Shown: piece after piece, positions 7,270 to 15,207 of the stretch | How the letters are laid out: each line of letters opens with the position of its first letter | Numbering within the stretch: the stretch's first letter is position 1 | IMG/VR virus record: IMGVR_UViG_3300045243_000021 | Span: 1-64,000 of that record | From: a virus | Length of the DNA stretch: 64,000 nucleotides | Direction: 5' to 3' (one strand) | Program-made: the position numbers and the translations under genes | Notes under the pieces: generated by a model | What the model was told of the DNA's origin: nothing | Seen by the model: only the letters and a program-made list of their open reading frames with translations | The model's database searches: none

Positions 7270-8055
7270 ATGACAATGGTTTTGACAGAACGTCTTGAGG
7301 CAGTGAAGGCCAAGCCACTTAGCTACGGCTCGCACGAGTCCTTTGAGGACGGCGCGTGCATCATGGAGGCGGTGGGGTACGTCGCCGGTGAGCCTTGGAG
7401 CGACCACCCCAAATGCGCCTGTCCGGTTATCTCGGCATTCCTGCGGTCGTGGAACGATGGCTTGCCAGACGACGAGAGCCGGACGCTGCTGCTGTCGCCG
7501 TTCATTCCGCGATTGGTTGGCACCAAGGCTACGTCTGAGATTGAGGCCAGGCGGTCGTTCATGGCCTTGGATTGGTTGATTCGGGTGCATACGCCTGCGT
7601 GGTTGGACCTGCGACCGGAATTAGCTTCCCACGCATCGGCGTTGCGTGCACTGCCGGAAATCGTGGACATGGACTCGGCTATTAAGGCGGGCGAAGTGGT
7701 GCGAACCGCTAGGGCCGCCGCTAGGGCCGCCGCTAGGGACGCCGCTAGGGCCGCCGCTTGGGCCGCCGCTTGGGCCGCCGCTTGGGCCGCCGCTTGGGCC
7801 GCCGCTTGGGCCGCCGCTTGGGCCGCCGCTAGGGACGCCGCTGGGGCCGCCGCTTGGGCCGCCGCTAGGGCCGCCGCTTGGGCCGCCGCTAGGGACGCCG
7901 CTGGGGCCGCCGCTGGGGACGCCGCTGGGGACGCCGCTTGGGACGCCGCTAGGGACGCCGCTTGGGACGTTCTTAAGCCAACCGTCGCCACGCTTCAGGC
8001 GTCGGCAGTGAAGTTGGTTGACCGGATGATAGGGGCGGTGACGAAGGGGGGATGA
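7270..8055 (+). CDS. Protein with a 21-unit AAAx repeat domain
   Basis: 261 residues. Residues 1-145 are an ordinary mixed region with Cys and Trp. Residues about 148-231 are 21 tetrapeptides of the form R/W/G-A/D-A-A, predicted to make one long helix with a stripe of Trp/Arg/Gly. The C-terminal 30 residues are non-repetitive. Similar Ala-rich runs occur in scattered phage proteins of unknown role. It follows an extended ribosome site GGGAGCAAAC. The opposite strand and other frames are also open across the repeat and are shadows. Confidence 0.65.
   Translation: MTMVLTERLEAVKAKPLSYGSHESFEDGACIMEAVGYVAGEPWSDHPKCACPVISAFLRSWNDGLPDDESRTLLLSPFIPRLVGTKATSEIEARRSFMALDWLIRVHTPAWLDLRPELASHASALRALPEIVDMDSAIKAGEVVRTARAAARAAARDAARAAAWAAAWAAAWAAAWAAAWAAAWAAARDAAGAAAWAAARAAAWAAARDAAGAAAGDAAGDAAWDAARDAAWDVLKPTVATLQASAVKLVDRMIGAVTKGG
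7711..7962 (+). repeat. 12-bp tandem repeat, 21 units, varying at only two bases
   Basis: Every unit is [A/T/G]GG-G[C/A]C-GCC-GCT. The first base decides Arg, Trp or Gly and the fifth decides Ala or Asp; the other ten bases are identical in all 21 units. A partial 22nd unit follows at 7963-7968. Confidence 0.95.
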
Positions 8056-8768
8056 CGATGGACGCAACAGTAGCCAGGCTCGAATGGTTGGAACGGGCGT
8101 TATTCAAGCGGCTCGATAGGCTCATGGAGAGCGATCCTGTCCACGACGACTGCACTGAGTTGATCCTGGAGCAGATAGCGTTTGTGCAAATGTGTCTGAT
8201 GGGTTTGAAAGGCCAAGCCGCCGTGTCCTACGGTGAAGGGGGGATGACGAGAATGGGCGTATCAACTGACGCAATCGTGTTTTGGGGTTACTGCTGGTCG
8301 GAGGAGACGGAGCTATTCGACTTCAGGGCAGAATTTGGCGACAGAGATATCGAATGGCCCGAAGCGATTCTGCGTCGGCGCGGCAAGAGCAATCCATGGG
8401 ATAACGCCCCGGCAGACCTGGACCGCTACTTGCCAGGCGAGCGCTATGAGCAGAAGGAAGCTCGCGTCAAGGCGTGGACCGATGCCAACCGGGCCGCGTT
8501 GGACGAATGGTACAAGGCTGGCCGCGACATTGAAGAGGAGTTCGGCATTGAGCTGCGATTCCACTGTTCTGACGAATGCAGCATGCCATACCTGACGCTA
8601 GCGACGGCGAGGCATTTGTCGCATCGCGGCTACCCGCAAGAGTTGGACCCCGCTGCGTTGGTGCCTGCGCCGGATTGGGCGGCAAAGCTCGACCGCTTCC
8701 TTGCTGAGTTTGGCATTGAGAAGCCGCACGAGCAACCGCGTTGGTGGCTTGTGAGCTATTGGGGTTAG
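8052..8768 (+). CDS. Hypothetical protein, possibly a fusion of two small genes
   Basis: 238 residues from ATG 8052 (ATGA overlap). Residues 1-60 are helical and charged. From the internal MGVSTDAIVFWGYCW the composition changes to a Trp- and Tyr-rich globular domain. The sequence GAAGGGGGGATGACG occurs before both parts, so the second part may once have been, or still be, started separately near 8253. No function recognised. Confidence 0.55.
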   Translation: MTMDATVARLEWLERALFKRLDRLMESDPVHDDCTELILEQIAFVQMCLMGLKGQAAVSYGEGGMTRMGVSTDAIVFWGYCWSEETELFDFRAEFGDRDIEWPEAILRRRGKSNPWDNAPADLDRYLPGERYEQKEARVKAWTDANRAALDEWYKAGRDIEEEFGIELRFHCSDECSMPYLTLATARHLSHRGYPQELDPAALVPAPDWAAKLDRFLAEFGIEKPHEQPRWWLVSYWG

Positions 8769-8869
8769 CCCGCCATGGGATATTAAACGAGTTTGGCCGG
8801 TGCCGTTCGGGCGGGAGATGGGTGGGAGGCTGAGTGGGCAAAGGAACGTGGGTTGCGGGAGGCCAAGCC

Positions 8870-9133
8870 GTGAAGCTGAAACGGTGGACGATTCTGGATG
8901 TTGACGAAGGGCTAGGCGCGAAGTGGAGGCCAGACCCTAACGGCGAGCATATGTACGCCTCGGACGTGATTCCCATTCTCGCGGCGGCGCGGGAGGCGCT
9001 GCGGGAGGCAAGAGTGGTTGTCACCAAATGGACAAGCGCACAAATCTGCAAAGAACCAAACTGCCAAGCCAGGCCATGCGTTACGCTTCGCGACATTGAC
9101 GCCGCCCTGGCCCTGCTGGAGGACGTGGGATGA
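8870..9133 (+). CDS. Hypothetical protein
   Basis: 87 residues from GTG 8870, chosen because GGGAGG lies 7 bases upstream; an in-frame GTG at 8834 is possible. Two helices with RDIDAALALLEDVG at the end, and a Cys pair in ICKEPNCQARPC. Small proteins of this look are common in phage early regions. Its stop overlaps the next ATG. Confidence 0.55.
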   Translation: MKLKRWTILDVDEGLGAKWRPDPNGEHMYASDVIPILAAAREALREARVVVTKWTSAQICKEPNCQARPCVTLRDIDAALALLEDVG

Positions 9134-9528
9134 ACTACCGTTGGGGATTCTGCAAGGTGGACGACGGCTACATGGTTTGCGAGCCTCCGCCAGCAGAACG
9201 ACTGCAAGCGGTTCGCGACATGATAGCCGGTAAACGAAACGGCGTTGGCGTGACCACTCGACGCATTGCCATCGTCGAGACGAGTCATTACATGGGCGAC
9301 GAGGAGGCGGCAAAGATCGCTGCTCTACTTGGCGCGGCTCCCGACTACGCACTGCTCTTGGCTGGCATCATGTCGGGCTTCGTCGACGTTAGCGGGCCTG
9401 ACGTGGTTGTCAAAGGAATGTACTACGTCGTTGATTACGATGAATTCGGCTGCCCGATTTTGACGGACAAGCTGCGTGCCGCCATCGCGCCCCCGCGCGG
9501 CCAGGGGAGGGGGAGCCACAGCCGATGA
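9130..9528 (+). CDS. Hypothetical protein
   Basis: 132 residues from ATG 9130 (ATGA overlap). It has a mixed alpha/beta composition with a possible metal or ligand face (CKVDDGYMVCE) and a basic disordered tail. No family recognised. It lies between unknown early proteins and the terminase genes. Confidence 0.55.
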   Translation: MNYRWGFCKVDDGYMVCEPPPAERLQAVRDMIAGKRNGVGVTTRRIAIVETSHYMGDEEAAKIAALLGAAPDYALLLAGIMSGFVDVSGPDVVVKGMYYVVDYDEFGCPILTDKLRAAIAPPRGQGRGSHSR

Positions 9529-10262
9529 AGATGGACAGTGAGAAGCCATTAACGCTACTCAACCCCGATATGGGAAATCTCATAATGGCCCCTGCCCCCG
9601 CCGGCCAGTATCGGGCGCGGGCTGAACGGCTGGAAAAAGCCTACGGCGACCTGTATCAGAAGTACCTTGCCAAAGGTGCGCGTCAGTCGATCGCTATTGC
9701 TGATGAGGCCACGCAACGCTCTCGTCAGACTGCCCTGCTCCAGCGGGCGGCGGAGGCGTTGGTAGAGGCAATGGACGTGGCAATAGCTGACGATGACCGT
9801 GTGTATGGCATGCTCCCCATGGACGATTCGCAAATGTCGCCTGAGTTCAAGGCGAAGGTGGATCGTTGGCGTGCCCTGCTGGCGGAACTGCGGGTAGTGG
9901 GCCAACTTCGTGTTGATCCCGCTATCCATTCTGTTTTAGAGAGGGTAGTGCAAATGACAGACCAAGAGGCAGCAGAGCTAGAAATCGTGGACATGTTGCC
10001 GAACTACTTTGACTCAAGCAAAGGTGAAGACATTCCGCCGGAACTTATTGGAGCAACCATTCTGCGTATTGGCACGCCTGCTAAGCAGGGGGCGGTTTCG
10101 GGGGGTGGGTTGGTGATTGATTTTTTGCCCTCTGGGCGGCCTCAAGCCCTGCGAATAGTCCTGGGGCTAAACGAGCTAGGGTCGTGGATTGAACATATGA
10201 CGATACTAAACTCTTCCAGCCCGGTTTGCGCCGAAGGATTGCTTGCTGCAAGACAAGGATAA
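9525..10262 (+). CDS. Hypothetical protein with coiled-coil N-terminus
   Basis: 245 residues. Residues 30-90 are a charged helix (AERLEKAYGDLYQKYLAK) likely to coil. The C-terminal 100 residues are a separate globular part ending in a Cys-containing tail. It is the last gene before the packaging operon and is followed by a promoter-like sequence. Function unknown. Confidence 0.55.
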   Translation: MKMDSEKPLTLLNPDMGNLIMAPAPAGQYRARAERLEKAYGDLYQKYLAKGARQSIAIADEATQRSRQTALLQRAAEALVEAMDVAIADDDRVYGMLPMDDSQMSPEFKAKVDRWRALLAELRVVGQLRVDPAIHSVLERVVQMTDQEAAELEIVDMLPNYFDSSKGEDIPPELIGATILRIGTPAKQGAVSGGGLVIDFLPSGRPQALRIVLGLNELGSWIEHMTILNSSSPVCAEGLLAARQG

Positions 10263-10266
10263 TGCC

Positions 10267-10297
10267 TTGATTGGCCGTACCGAACTGCGGGTACAAT
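10267..10297 (+). promoter_or_regulatory. Weak promoter-like sequence before the terminase genes
   Basis: TTGATT (10267-10272) and TACAAT (10292-10297) are 19 bases apart; TTGGCC at 10271 would give 15. Both spacings are off the 17-base optimum. Transcription would begin almost at the leader ATG at 10304. Confidence 0.3.
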
Positions 10298-10303
10298 AGG
10301 GAC

Positions 10304-10339
10304 ATGGACGAACGTGGAAAGCTACAATTGCAGCGATGA
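10304..10339 (+). CDS. 11-codon leader reading frame coupled to terS
   Basis: ATG 10304 opens a frame encoding MDERGKLQLQR that stops at 10337-10339, overlapping the terminase start as ATGA. The main gene has no ribosome site of its own, while AGGGA precedes the leader. Translational coupling is therefore a reasonable reading, although a frame this short can be chance. Confidence 0.3.
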   Translation: MDERGKLQLQR

Positions 10340-10776
10340 TTACTCCAGAGCAGAAAGAACGGTTCTTGGCGATATTAGCTGATACGGCCAACGTATTTAG
10401 GTCAGCACGTCGGGCCGGGCTCAATCGTCAACACCTGTACCGGTTGCGACGAACAGATGAGGAGTTTGCCAAGTTATGGGATGAGGCCGTTGAGCTTGGC
10501 ACTTGTGCGCTCGAGGACGAGGCGGTGCGACGGAGCTACCAAGGCTGCCTCAAGCCGACGAAGTATGGCATGGTGCGGGAGTTCAGCGATACGCTACTAG
10601 TGCTGCTGCTTAAGGCGCGGCGCAGGGCCGTCTATGGCGATAAGGTGGATTCAAACGTCAACCTCTCTGGTACTATCGACTGGACGGCCACGGCGGAACG
10701 CCTTAACGGCAATCGCAATGAGGTGGAACGTTTGCTGGAAGCCAAGGCGGCAGGCCTTGATAAACCGAAGCCATGA
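10336..10776 (+). CDS. terS: Terminase small subunit
   Basis: 146 residues. The N-terminal HTH (ANVFRSARRAGLNRQHLYRL) is followed by DEAVRRSYQG and a FSDTLLVLLLKARRRAVYGD segment, the usual small terminase core that recognises phage DNA. The C-terminal helix is probably for oligomerisation or binding to the large subunit. The large subunit follows with an ATGA-type overlap. Confidence 0.82.
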   Translation: MITPEQKERFLAILADTANVFRSARRAGLNRQHLYRLRRTDEEFAKLWDEAVELGTCALEDEAVRRSYQGCLKPTKYGMVREFSDTLLVLLLKARRRAVYGDKVDSNVNLSGTIDWTATAERLNGNRNEVERLLEAKAAGLDKPKP

Positions 10777-12359
10777 TCATTCCTGACGACATAGCGCGTC
10801 GCATCATTGCCGATCCGTTTGCCTTCCTCAAATTCTTCTGGTCCGACGTCAAGTTTTACGACAAGCAATGGGACATCATCGATTCGGTGGAGCGGAACGT
10901 GAAGACGTTCGTTCCGGCCGGCAACAAGCTCGGCAAGGACTTTGTCGGGGCATTCATCGTTTTGCGTTGGTGGATGCGTGCTTTCCTGGAAAACAAAACA
11001 TGCCGTATCCTTACGACGTCCGTGGCTGATGAGCATATGGATGTGCTTTGGGGTGAGATCGGGCGATTCCTGGCGACCAGCGAATTCCCATGGAACGTGG
11101 AAAAAGGTGGTCCGTTCGCTGTCAACTTTCAAGAAATCCGTCGTGCCAGCGAGGTCAAGGACAAGAACCCACTGTCGGCCGTCAAAGGTCAGGTGGCGAA
11201 GAAGGGTGAAAAGCTAGCCGGGCGTCATGCCGACTACACCATGCTTCTCGGCGACGAAGCCTCGGGCCTCGAGGATCAGGTAGACGACCAGGGCAATGGC
11301 TGGGCCAAGCGGTTCCTGTATCCGGGAAATTGTAACGAAGGGTGCAACAACTTCTTTGCGAAGGCGACGGATACGGACTTGTATCCAGACGCTGGCGACG
11401 TGCCTGCGCCGGATGGTACGTTCTACCGCAAGGTCATTCGCATCACCGCAGAAGACTCGCCGAATATCCGTTGGGCACGCGAACAACAAGCGAAAGGCAT
11501 TGAGCCGGACGATGAGACAATCGTTGATGGGGTGCTCTCGTGGTCTGAGTACCAGTTGCGGAGGGCGACGTGGAACATCAAGAGGCAAACCGTTGGCCTC
11601 GACGCCAAGTTCTATCATGGCGCCGAGGTCATGCTCTTCCCCGTCGAGTACCTCAACCGCGCTGAGGAGATTGTCGTGGGCGAACGGCGTAGGGCCGAGG
11701 CGGGCGGCTGCGATCCGGCAGAAGGCGGGGACCGTACGAGCATGGTGGCGGTGGATCGGTTCGGCGTAATCGAGGTCGTCTCGAAGAAAACGCCGGACAC
11801 GAACGTTATCACGTTCGATGCGCTGGCCTTCATGCGCCGGCACAACATACCGCCCGAGAACTTCGTCTTTGACCGTGGCGGTGGTGGCAAGCAGCATGCG
11901 GACAGGCTTCGGGCCATGGACTATCCGGTGCGGACGGTGATGTTTGGTGAATCACCGACGGTGGAACTGAAGCGGGGCATGACGACGTTCGGGGAGCGCA
12001 AGGAAGCGGTTGAGGACCGCGGGGCGTACAAGAACCGCCGGGCCGAAATGTACGGCGAACTGGCGGACCTGCTCGACCCGCACCTGAACCCGAAGGGCTT
12101 TGCGTTGCCGCGTGGTGAATGCCGAAAGGCTGAGCCGGGTCGAAAAAGCTTGCGGGAGCAGCTCCAGGTGGTGCCAAGGGAATATGATGAAGGCAAGCTG
12201 AGCATTCGGTCGAAGTCACGGAAGCCGGGGCAGGAAGAGAATAAGCTTAAGACGTTGACGGAGTTGGTTTCGCATTCGCCCGATGAACTTGATGCGTTGG
12301 TGTTGGCATGCTACGGGATGCTTCATCGGCAGGTGCGGCAGGTAGCGGGGGCGGTGTAA
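10773..12359 (+). CDS. terL: Terminase large subunit
   Basis: 528 residues, the normal size. The ATPase has a Walker A-like PAGNKLGKD at 48-56 and Walker B TMLLGDE with D160/E161. The nuclease half has the expected acids: GGCDPAEGGDRTS (D313), FVFDRGGGG (D366) and SPDELDALVLA near 505. It powers DNA packaging through the portal encoded at 15317. Confidence 0.93.
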   Translation: MIIPDDIARRIIADPFAFLKFFWSDVKFYDKQWDIIDSVERNVKTFVPAGNKLGKDFVGAFIVLRWWMRAFLENKTCRILTTSVADEHMDVLWGEIGRFLATSEFPWNVEKGGPFAVNFQEIRRASEVKDKNPLSAVKGQVAKKGEKLAGRHADYTMLLGDEASGLEDQVDDQGNGWAKRFLYPGNCNEGCNNFFAKATDTDLYPDAGDVPAPDGTFYRKVIRITAEDSPNIRWAREQQAKGIEPDDETIVDGVLSWSEYQLRRATWNIKRQTVGLDAKFYHGAEVMLFPVEYLNRAEEIVVGERRRAEAGGCDPAEGGDRTSMVAVDRFGVIEVVSKKTPDTNVITFDALAFMRRHNIPPENFVFDRGGGGKQHADRLRAMDYPVRTVMFGESPTVELKRGMTTFGERKEAVEDRGAYKNRRAEMYGELADLLDPHLNPKGFALPRGECRKAEPGRKSLREQLQVVPREYDEGKLSIRSKSRKPGQEENKLKTLTELVSHSPDELDALVLACYGMLHRQVRQVAGAV

Positions 12360-12707
12360 ATGATCGAAGTAATAGTTCCGGTCGGTATTGCCAAGATAAA
12401 CAATCACTTCTGCGGGTGTGGTGATGCAGCATTGGCTTGGCAGGAAATCCACGACGAACTAAAGCGGTGCGCGCTAGAAAGTAAGCCGCTCATTGATGAG
12501 AAGGGTGGGCTCTGGTATATCATGGCCTATCTACTAGATCATTGCGGATTGACGGAGCACGGCACTAGCGTGCATTACCCTTGGCTGACGGCGGAAGGCG
12601 AAAAGGCGTTGGAGTTTCTTAATCAGTGGACTGCTGACTGGAAAGGGACACCAGACGTCGATTTTGTGTCGCCGGACGGTGCATTGCTTCACATGCCGAA
12701 GGATTAG
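12360..12707 (+). CDS. Hypothetical protein
   Basis: 115 residues starting immediately after the terminase stop. Alpha/beta with a CGCG turn near residue 20 and a compact C-terminus. No known motif. Small genes of this kind separate terminase and portal in many phages. Confidence 0.55.
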   Translation: MIEVIVPVGIAKINNHFCGCGDAALAWQEIHDELKRCALESKPLIDEKGGLWYIMAYLLDHCGLTEHGTSVHYPWLTAEGEKALEFLNQWTADWKGTPDVDFVSPDGALLHMPKD

Positions 12708-12728
12708 GTAGACCCACCATCACAAGAA

Positions 12729-13265
12729 ATGAACATCCCCGACATCAACCTCGAGCCGGAACCGCAGCCACGCGGGTACAATTGGCAGCTCTACTTCTAC
12801 GAGTTCTGCGAAAAGCATGGCCGTCCGATGCAGCTGTGGGGCGTGCAGGTTTTCCCGGACGGGTTCACCTATTCCGCGACCGACTACGCAGGGCCGGAGT
12901 GGCGACCGCCGAACGATCCGCACGAACTACGGAAGCTGCTCCTGGGCTACTGGTCCAAGCTGGCATCGCTCTGCAAGATCGAGCTGAAGAAGGCCGAACG
13001 CGAGCTGGCCAACATAGAATTGACGCAGGCTGAGCGTGCGGCACCATTGCAGCATGAGTGGGGCGAATGGGACGCCGCGGCTGGTTGCTATCGGGCCAAA
13101 CGTGGCGAGCTGGATCTGGGCGGCTTTCAGGTGCGCGTGACTGATCGGCGTATGGAGTACGAGTACGCGGCCAGCAACGTGGAACGCCTGAAGCATGGCG
13201 AGTGGGCGTTGTCGATGATGGAATGGCAAGACCTGCGTAAGCAGCAAGAAGACGAGGCGGCATGA
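12729..13265 (+). CDS. Hypothetical protein with long charged helix
   Basis: 178 residues. The first 75 residues are rich in Trp, Tyr and Pro (a small globular domain). Residues about 80-110 and 140-178 are strongly charged helices (IELKKAERELANIELTQAE). The last codons overlap a short gene. No function recognised. Confidence 0.55.
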   Translation: MNIPDINLEPEPQPRGYNWQLYFYEFCEKHGRPMQLWGVQVFPDGFTYSATDYAGPEWRPPNDPHELRKLLLGYWSKLASLCKIELKKAERELANIELTQAERAAPLQHEWGEWDAAAGCYRAKRGELDLGGFQVRVTDRRMEYEYAASNVERLKHGEWALSMMEWQDLRKQQEDEAA

Positions 13266-13381
13266 ACGGTGATCGAGCGTTTGCCATGGATTGGCCTGGC
13301 GCTGATTATTGGGAAGGCCATCCGGAGCAAGTGGACCCCGAAGTCGATGAGCCTACCATCGTGGAGAAGAAGCCAACGTGA
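13262..13381 (+). CDS. 39-residue acidic protein
   Basis: ATG 13262 overlaps the previous stop (ATGA) and its own TGA overlaps the next GTG (GTGA at 13378). It encodes an acidic, Pro-rich peptide beginning MNGDRAFAMDWPGADYW. The double overlap is the main reason to accept it. Function unknown. Confidence 0.5.
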   Translation: MNGDRAFAMDWPGADYWEGHPEQVDPEVDEPTIVEKKPT

Positions 13382-13689
13382 AAACCCGCGATCAAATCCT
13401 GTCCGCCAAGCACCGCCTCGCCCTCCATGCGCACGCCGCCAAGTTTGAACGTACAGACCTCCAGCTCGGAGCCTTGATGGGCATGGTGGCGGCCCTCGAC
13501 TGGGCCATGCAAATCGGTGGGCACAACAACCCGGTTGACGTCGTGCTGGCGGGTCTACCGTTGGCTCGGGGCGTGCAGCGGGCGAACGGGCTCAGGCTGG
13601 TGTACGTGAACGCCGACAGCGACAACGAGCAGGCGTACGAGATTACGTACGGGCAGGCGGTGGAAGATGGCGGGCTTATCCTGCCGTAG
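13378..13689 (+). CDS. Hypothetical protein
   Basis: 103 residues from GTG 13378. A helical first half is followed by a strand-rich end (LRLVYVNADSDNEQAYEITY). It ends the cluster before the convergent XRE gene. No family recognised. Confidence 0.55.
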   Translation: MKTRDQILSAKHRLALHAHAAKFERTDLQLGALMGMVAALDWAMQIGGHNNPVDVVLAGLPLARGVQRANGLRLVYVNADSDNEQAYEITYGQAVEDGGLILP

Positions 13690-13777
13690 ACTTTGAAGCC
13701 ACATTCACGACTGCACCTCAAACCGGAAGATCAGATAATCGCTGCGTCCACTTTCTTCGGCACGAACACCATCATGG

Positions 13778-13984
13778 TCATCGTTCCTTGGTTGTCGTCA
13801 ATCGTAACCCCACCACTCGGCATATCTTTGCCGCCGACGCCAACGACAGCCCTCTCTCGCCAGCAAGGAACCGCGAAATCTGTGCGTGACTGACGCCGGC
13901 CTGCTTGGCCAAATCGCGCTGGGCCAATCCGCTTGCAAGAATGGCTTTCCTGATTTGCTCTTCCATGCTGACGATTTTAGCCAT
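13778..13984 (-). CDS. XRE-family HTH regulator
   Basis: 68 residues on the - strand. The five-helix Cro/C1 fold is clear: GLAQRDLAKQAGVSHAQISR is helix 2-turn-helix 3, then FLAGERGLSLASAAKICRV. The start at 13984 follows AGG at short distance; 13966 is an alternative. The gene lies divergent to a strong + promoter whose -35 is 8 bases from this start, so it probably represses that promoter and perhaps itself. A regulator here, inside the late genes, is unusual. Confidence 0.8.
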   Translation of the reverse strand: MAKIVSMEEQIRKAILASGLAQRDLAKQAGVSHAQISRFLAGERGLSLASAAKICRVVGLRLTTTKER

Positions 13985-13991
13985 TTGCCTA

Positions 13992-14020
13992 TTGACACCG
14001 CAAGAGAAGTTCCGCATAAT
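13992..14020 (+). promoter_or_regulatory. Strong sigma70-like promoter
   Basis: TTGACA (13992-13997), 17 bases, CATAAT (14015-14020). CCGCA repeats at 13998 and 14012 lie in the spacer and could be operator half-sites for the XRE protein. It faces the genes from 14097 onward. Confidence 0.75.
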
Positions 14021-14036
14021 TGCTGACGTAACAAGT

Positions 14037-14068
14037 GAGGCCGGCGCTGCTGGAAACAGCCCGGCCTC
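14037..14068 (+). promoter_or_regulatory. Leader hairpin downstream of the strong promoter
   Basis: GAGGCCGG (14037-14044) pairs with CCGGCCTC (14061-14068), with an inner CTG/CAG. There is no U-tract. The ribosome site GGGAGG follows at about 14084. It may be a 5' stabilising or translational control hairpin. Confidence 0.5.
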
Positions 14069-14096
14069 TGGGCAACCCTATTTGGGAGGGCTACCG

Positions 14097-14564
14097 ATGT
14101 CCGTTCTATCTGCTCAGCCCCGTCTAGCCAACCGCGAACCATTTACCCGTCTGGCCGTCCAGTACCGCGACGGTATGCGTGAAATCGTTTCCGTGCCGTT
14201 TCGGGCCGCACTGGGCCAGTTGATTCGTCTTGATGACGATGACGTCGTGCGCGTCATTGGGCGCGGCTTCTACGGGCACTTGGCAGGCCAAGTGCTGCAC
14301 CTGAAGGACGTGCGGACAGCACCGGATGCTGAGTTGTTGCTGAGCCATGGTGACCTTGACGCCTTTCTCGACCGGCATACCAAAATAACAACGGTTATCG
14401 TTTACGACCGGCGTACGCCGTACGGTTGCAATCTGGCCGAGTTCAAGGCGAAGCACAGTCGGACATTGTGGGGTGAACGGCCCAAGGATGCGGTGATGAG
14501 CGAGACGTGCGAGACGTGTGGCGGGGTTGATGGTTTGTGGCACGATTGCCGGGGGAAGGAGTAA
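14097..14564 (+). CDS. Hypothetical protein with C-terminal Zn knuckle
   Basis: 155 residues from ATG 14097, preceded by GGGAGG. The body has strands and a DDDDVVRVIG acidic turn. The C-terminus has CETCGGVDGLWHDC, a probable Zn site. It is the first gene under the XRE-flanked promoter. Possible moron (a gene transcribed independently of the late operon), inferred from promoter and terminator at its cassette borders. Confidence 0.6.
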   Translation: MSVLSAQPRLANREPFTRLAVQYRDGMREIVSVPFRAALGQLIRLDDDDVVRVIGRGFYGHLAGQVLHLKDVRTAPDAELLLSHGDLDAFLDRHTKITTVIVYDRRTPYGCNLAEFKAKHSRTLWGERPKDAVMSETCETCGGVDGLWHDCRGKE

Positions 14565-14569
14565 TTTCG

Positions 14570-14794
14570 ATGAAAATACAGATCAACTACCTATTACCGA
14601 ACGGCAAAACTGTCCGCTATCAAAGCAAGCACTTGCCTAGACCTGGTTCTAAGCTGACGTTTGAAGGCAAGACTTACTTGGTCCTCGACCACCACTTTCA
14701 CTATCGCAGCAAGCAAGACATCAACAATGCTTCGTACACGAGGTCCAACGACGAGCCAGTCGATCACGTGGACGTATCTCTGCTTGACGAGTAA
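14570..14794 (+). CDS. Hypothetical small protein
   Basis: 74 residues from ATG 14570 after AAGGAG. A beta-rich protein with GKTVRYQSKHLPRPGSKLTF and a C-terminal DHVDVSLLDE. It sits between the strong promoter and the terminator at 14854. No family recognised. Confidence 0.55.
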   Translation: MKIQINYLLPNGKTVRYQSKHLPRPGSKLTFEGKTYLVLDHHFHYRSKQDINNASYTRSNDEPVDHVDVSLLDE

Positions 14795-14826
14795 GACGTC
14801 GGGGGAAGTAATGCTCGTGACGGGTA

Positions 14827-14893
14827 AGTAGGACCGCCGGGGTTCTACTTTTGGGCCAGCCACTTCCTGCGACGGGGTGGTCTGGCCTTTTTT
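14827..14893 (+). terminator. Intrinsic terminator closing the XRE-side cassette
   Basis: A first hairpin (GTAGGAC 14828-14834 with GTTCTAC 14842-14848) is followed by GGCCAGCCAC (14854-14863) pairing with GTGG-T-CTGGCC (14877-14887) and TTTTTT (14888-14893). A good rho-independent terminator. Confidence 0.8.
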
Positions 14894-14958
14894 CGTTGAC
14901 TGGCATCGCATTTCGGGCAAAGGTGCTAAAATTGGGGGGAACGAAAGGAGCAACCGAC

Positions 14959-15207
14959 ATGATCGAAGAACAGGCCAAGGCTCTTGGTATTCCGCCGCTC
15001 GTCTTCACGCCGCCGACTGATGAGACGCTTTCGGCGGTAATGGCGCAGCACGATGAGGAGAGGCTGAAGCATTTACGAGCGAAGCTCGCTGCCGGGGTTA
15101 TCAAGCAGGCACTCGACGAATATGGTGGCAAAGGGAATTCTTCCGGAGCCCGAGAGCGACGTAGACGTAAGATTCTAGGGGCCGCTGCTAACCGTGGCGG
15201 CACTTGA
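14959..15207 (+). CDS. Hypothetical helical protein before the portal gene
   Basis: 82 residues from ATG 14959 with AAAGGAG 8 bases upstream. Helical, basic C-terminus (SSGARERRRRKILGAAANR). Its last 31 bases also form the 5' end of the structured RNA before the portal gene, so coding and RNA structure overlap. Function unknown; a scaffold or DNA-binding role would only be a guess. Confidence 0.6.
   Translation: MIEEQAKALGIPPLVFTPPTDETLSAVMAQHDEERLKHLRAKLAAGVIKQALDEYGGKGNSSGARERRRRKILGAAANRGGT

Noticed and set aside
7711-7962. CRISPR-like or diversity-generating (retroelement) repeat
   Set aside because: The 12-bp units are directly adjacent with no spacers, and no reverse transcriptase or template repeat was seen in the window. 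The variable positions include A/T/G and C/A, not the A-only pattern of such systems.
7323-8067. Open frames on the other strand and in other frames across the Ala-rich repeat (PSGGPSG and LAAAQAA type proteins)
   Set aside because: They are produced by the 12-bp repeat, which is open in every frame. The + frame from 7270 has a ribosome site, non-repetitive ends and fits the operon.
8768-8815. CCCGCC/GGCGGG stem after the gene at 8052 as a terminator
   Set aside because: Only six pairs around a loop of about 35 bases and no U-tract.
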